A stretch of DNA of 64,000 nucleotides from contig NZ_JUIW01000008.1 of assembly GCF_004151245.1 (NCBI RefSeq), positions 186,001-250,000 on the forward strand. The letters run 5' to 3'. Under the pieces are notes generated by a model. The model was not told the DNA's origin, did not search any database, and saw nothing but the letters and a program-made list of their open reading frames with translations. Below are positions 63,469-64,000 of the stretch, piece by piece (position 1 is the stretch's first letter; each line of letters begins with the position of its first letter). Made by a program: the position numbers and the translations under genes. The stretch is from Flavobacterium beibuense. Its GTDB lineage: Bacteria > Bacteroidota > Bacteroidia > Flavobacteriales > Flavobacteriaceae.

Positions 63469-64000
63469 GATTGAATTGATATTAATAGGCGCCTTTGTGC
63501 TTGCCTTAGCTACGCTGTATATGGCTAAGCAAATCAAGTCGATATTGTTATTCGATAGGATTTGTAATGCCTTTTTACTGTTTGCTTCAATGCAGTCAGT
63601 CTTTGCTCTTTTAAGCCTTTTGATAGGGAAACAATTTAAGTTTATGGCTGTTCCCTTTTTTTTGTGCTATGGACCCTTTATGTATTTTGCGGTTAAGTCA
63701 TTAATTAATGACAATTTTGTTAAAAGAAAAATTTACCTGCATTATGCCCCGTCATTTATTGCTATGGTAGCTTATCTTGTGATGGCAGAAGTACCTGTGC
63801 TGAAAGGTTATTTGTATATGTATAATATAGTATTGTTTTTAAGTATTGCTTTTTCTTTGACGTATTATTCCGGTTGGATTTTATTTTACGAAAATGAAAA
63901 ACATGAAGACAATCCTTTGGCAAATAAACTGATAAAGATTTCGGCTTTTGTTTTAACCTGTATGTCGGTTACTTTAATTGTGTTTATCTCTAATCAGTTT
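63469..64000 (+). CDS. Multi-spanning membrane protein, 3' end outside the window
   Basis: 177 codons are open to the window edge, starting MIELILIGAFVLALATLYMA. At least five hydrophobic helices are visible (about 2-18, 31-51, 57-75, 91-105, 114-135, 155-175). This 6-7 helix arrangement with a loop HYAPSFIAM resembles the membrane sensor half of AraC-type transmembrane regulators common in Flavobacteriia; the DNA-binding part, if any, lies beyond the window. Divergent from the histidine kinase. Confidence 0.6.

Noticed and set aside
1-64000. CRISPR array, insertion sequence, prophage or rRNA operon
   Set aside because: No regularly spaced repeats, transposase, phage structural gene or rRNA sequence was seen anywhere in the window.

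Overview
The window looks like chromosome from a low-GC member of the Flavobacteriaceae (Bacteroidetes), close to Flavobacterium. Evidence: rpoB, rpoC and tuf read like Flavobacterium proteins; there is a SusC/SusD pair, several C-terminal type IX secretion (T9SS) sorting domains, an extended signal peptidase I and a parA-parB-DUF5683-dapB-lepB-WbqC gene order; most genes lack a Shine-Dalgarno (SD) sequence; and promoters follow the phylum pattern TTG-N17-23-TANNTTTG. I see no rRNA operon, CRISPR array, insertion sequence or prophage.

Layout. 0.1-3.5 kb: four genes around an MbnP-like lipoprotein and a di-haem peroxidase, probably copper related. 3.5-7.5 kb: lysS, a Met-rich lipoprotein, lipB, rnhB. 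7.7-18.4 kb: two tandem secreted subtilisin-like proteases, then a SusC/SusD/two-lipoprotein uptake operon, probably a protein or peptide scavenging locus. 18.5-27.6 kb: putative porin, a PLP enzyme with CBS domains, an exonuclease, DUF2851, PspC, a helix-hairpin-helix protein, an acyl-CoA dehydrogenase and an alpha-amylase. 27.7-42.6 kb: the information-processing block rpsU-xerC-hpf, tRNA-Thr-Tyr-Thr-tuf, tRNA-Trp-secE-nusG-rplKAJL-rpoBC-DUF3467. 42.6-45.1 kb: a strikingly AT-rich two-gene island on the minus strand. 45.3-49.9 kb: mutL, two rhomboid proteases, an endonuclease/exonuclease/phosphatase-family protein. 49.9-55.3 kb: chromosome partition, lysine/cell-wall and protein-export genes on the minus strand. 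55.4-64 kb: a secreted T9SS protein, a dienoyl-CoA-reductase-like SDR, an aquaporin, a LuxR-type response regulator facing a large propeller histidine kinase, and the start of a membrane protein cut by the window edge.

The best candidate for an undescribed system is the 2.5-kb island: a ParB/DUF262-like protein with a DGxQR motif, overlapping by one base a protein with an RNTIVH motif of the HEPN ribonuclease type. It sits between otherwise housekeeping genes and has the shape of a two-gene defence or toxin module. Other points worth attention are a very strong SD in front of rpsU in a genome that otherwise avoids SDs, promoter boxes nested inside terminators of upstream genes, a MutL whose endonuclease motifs are all degenerate, and paired S8 proteases with Glu in place of the usual catalytic Asp.
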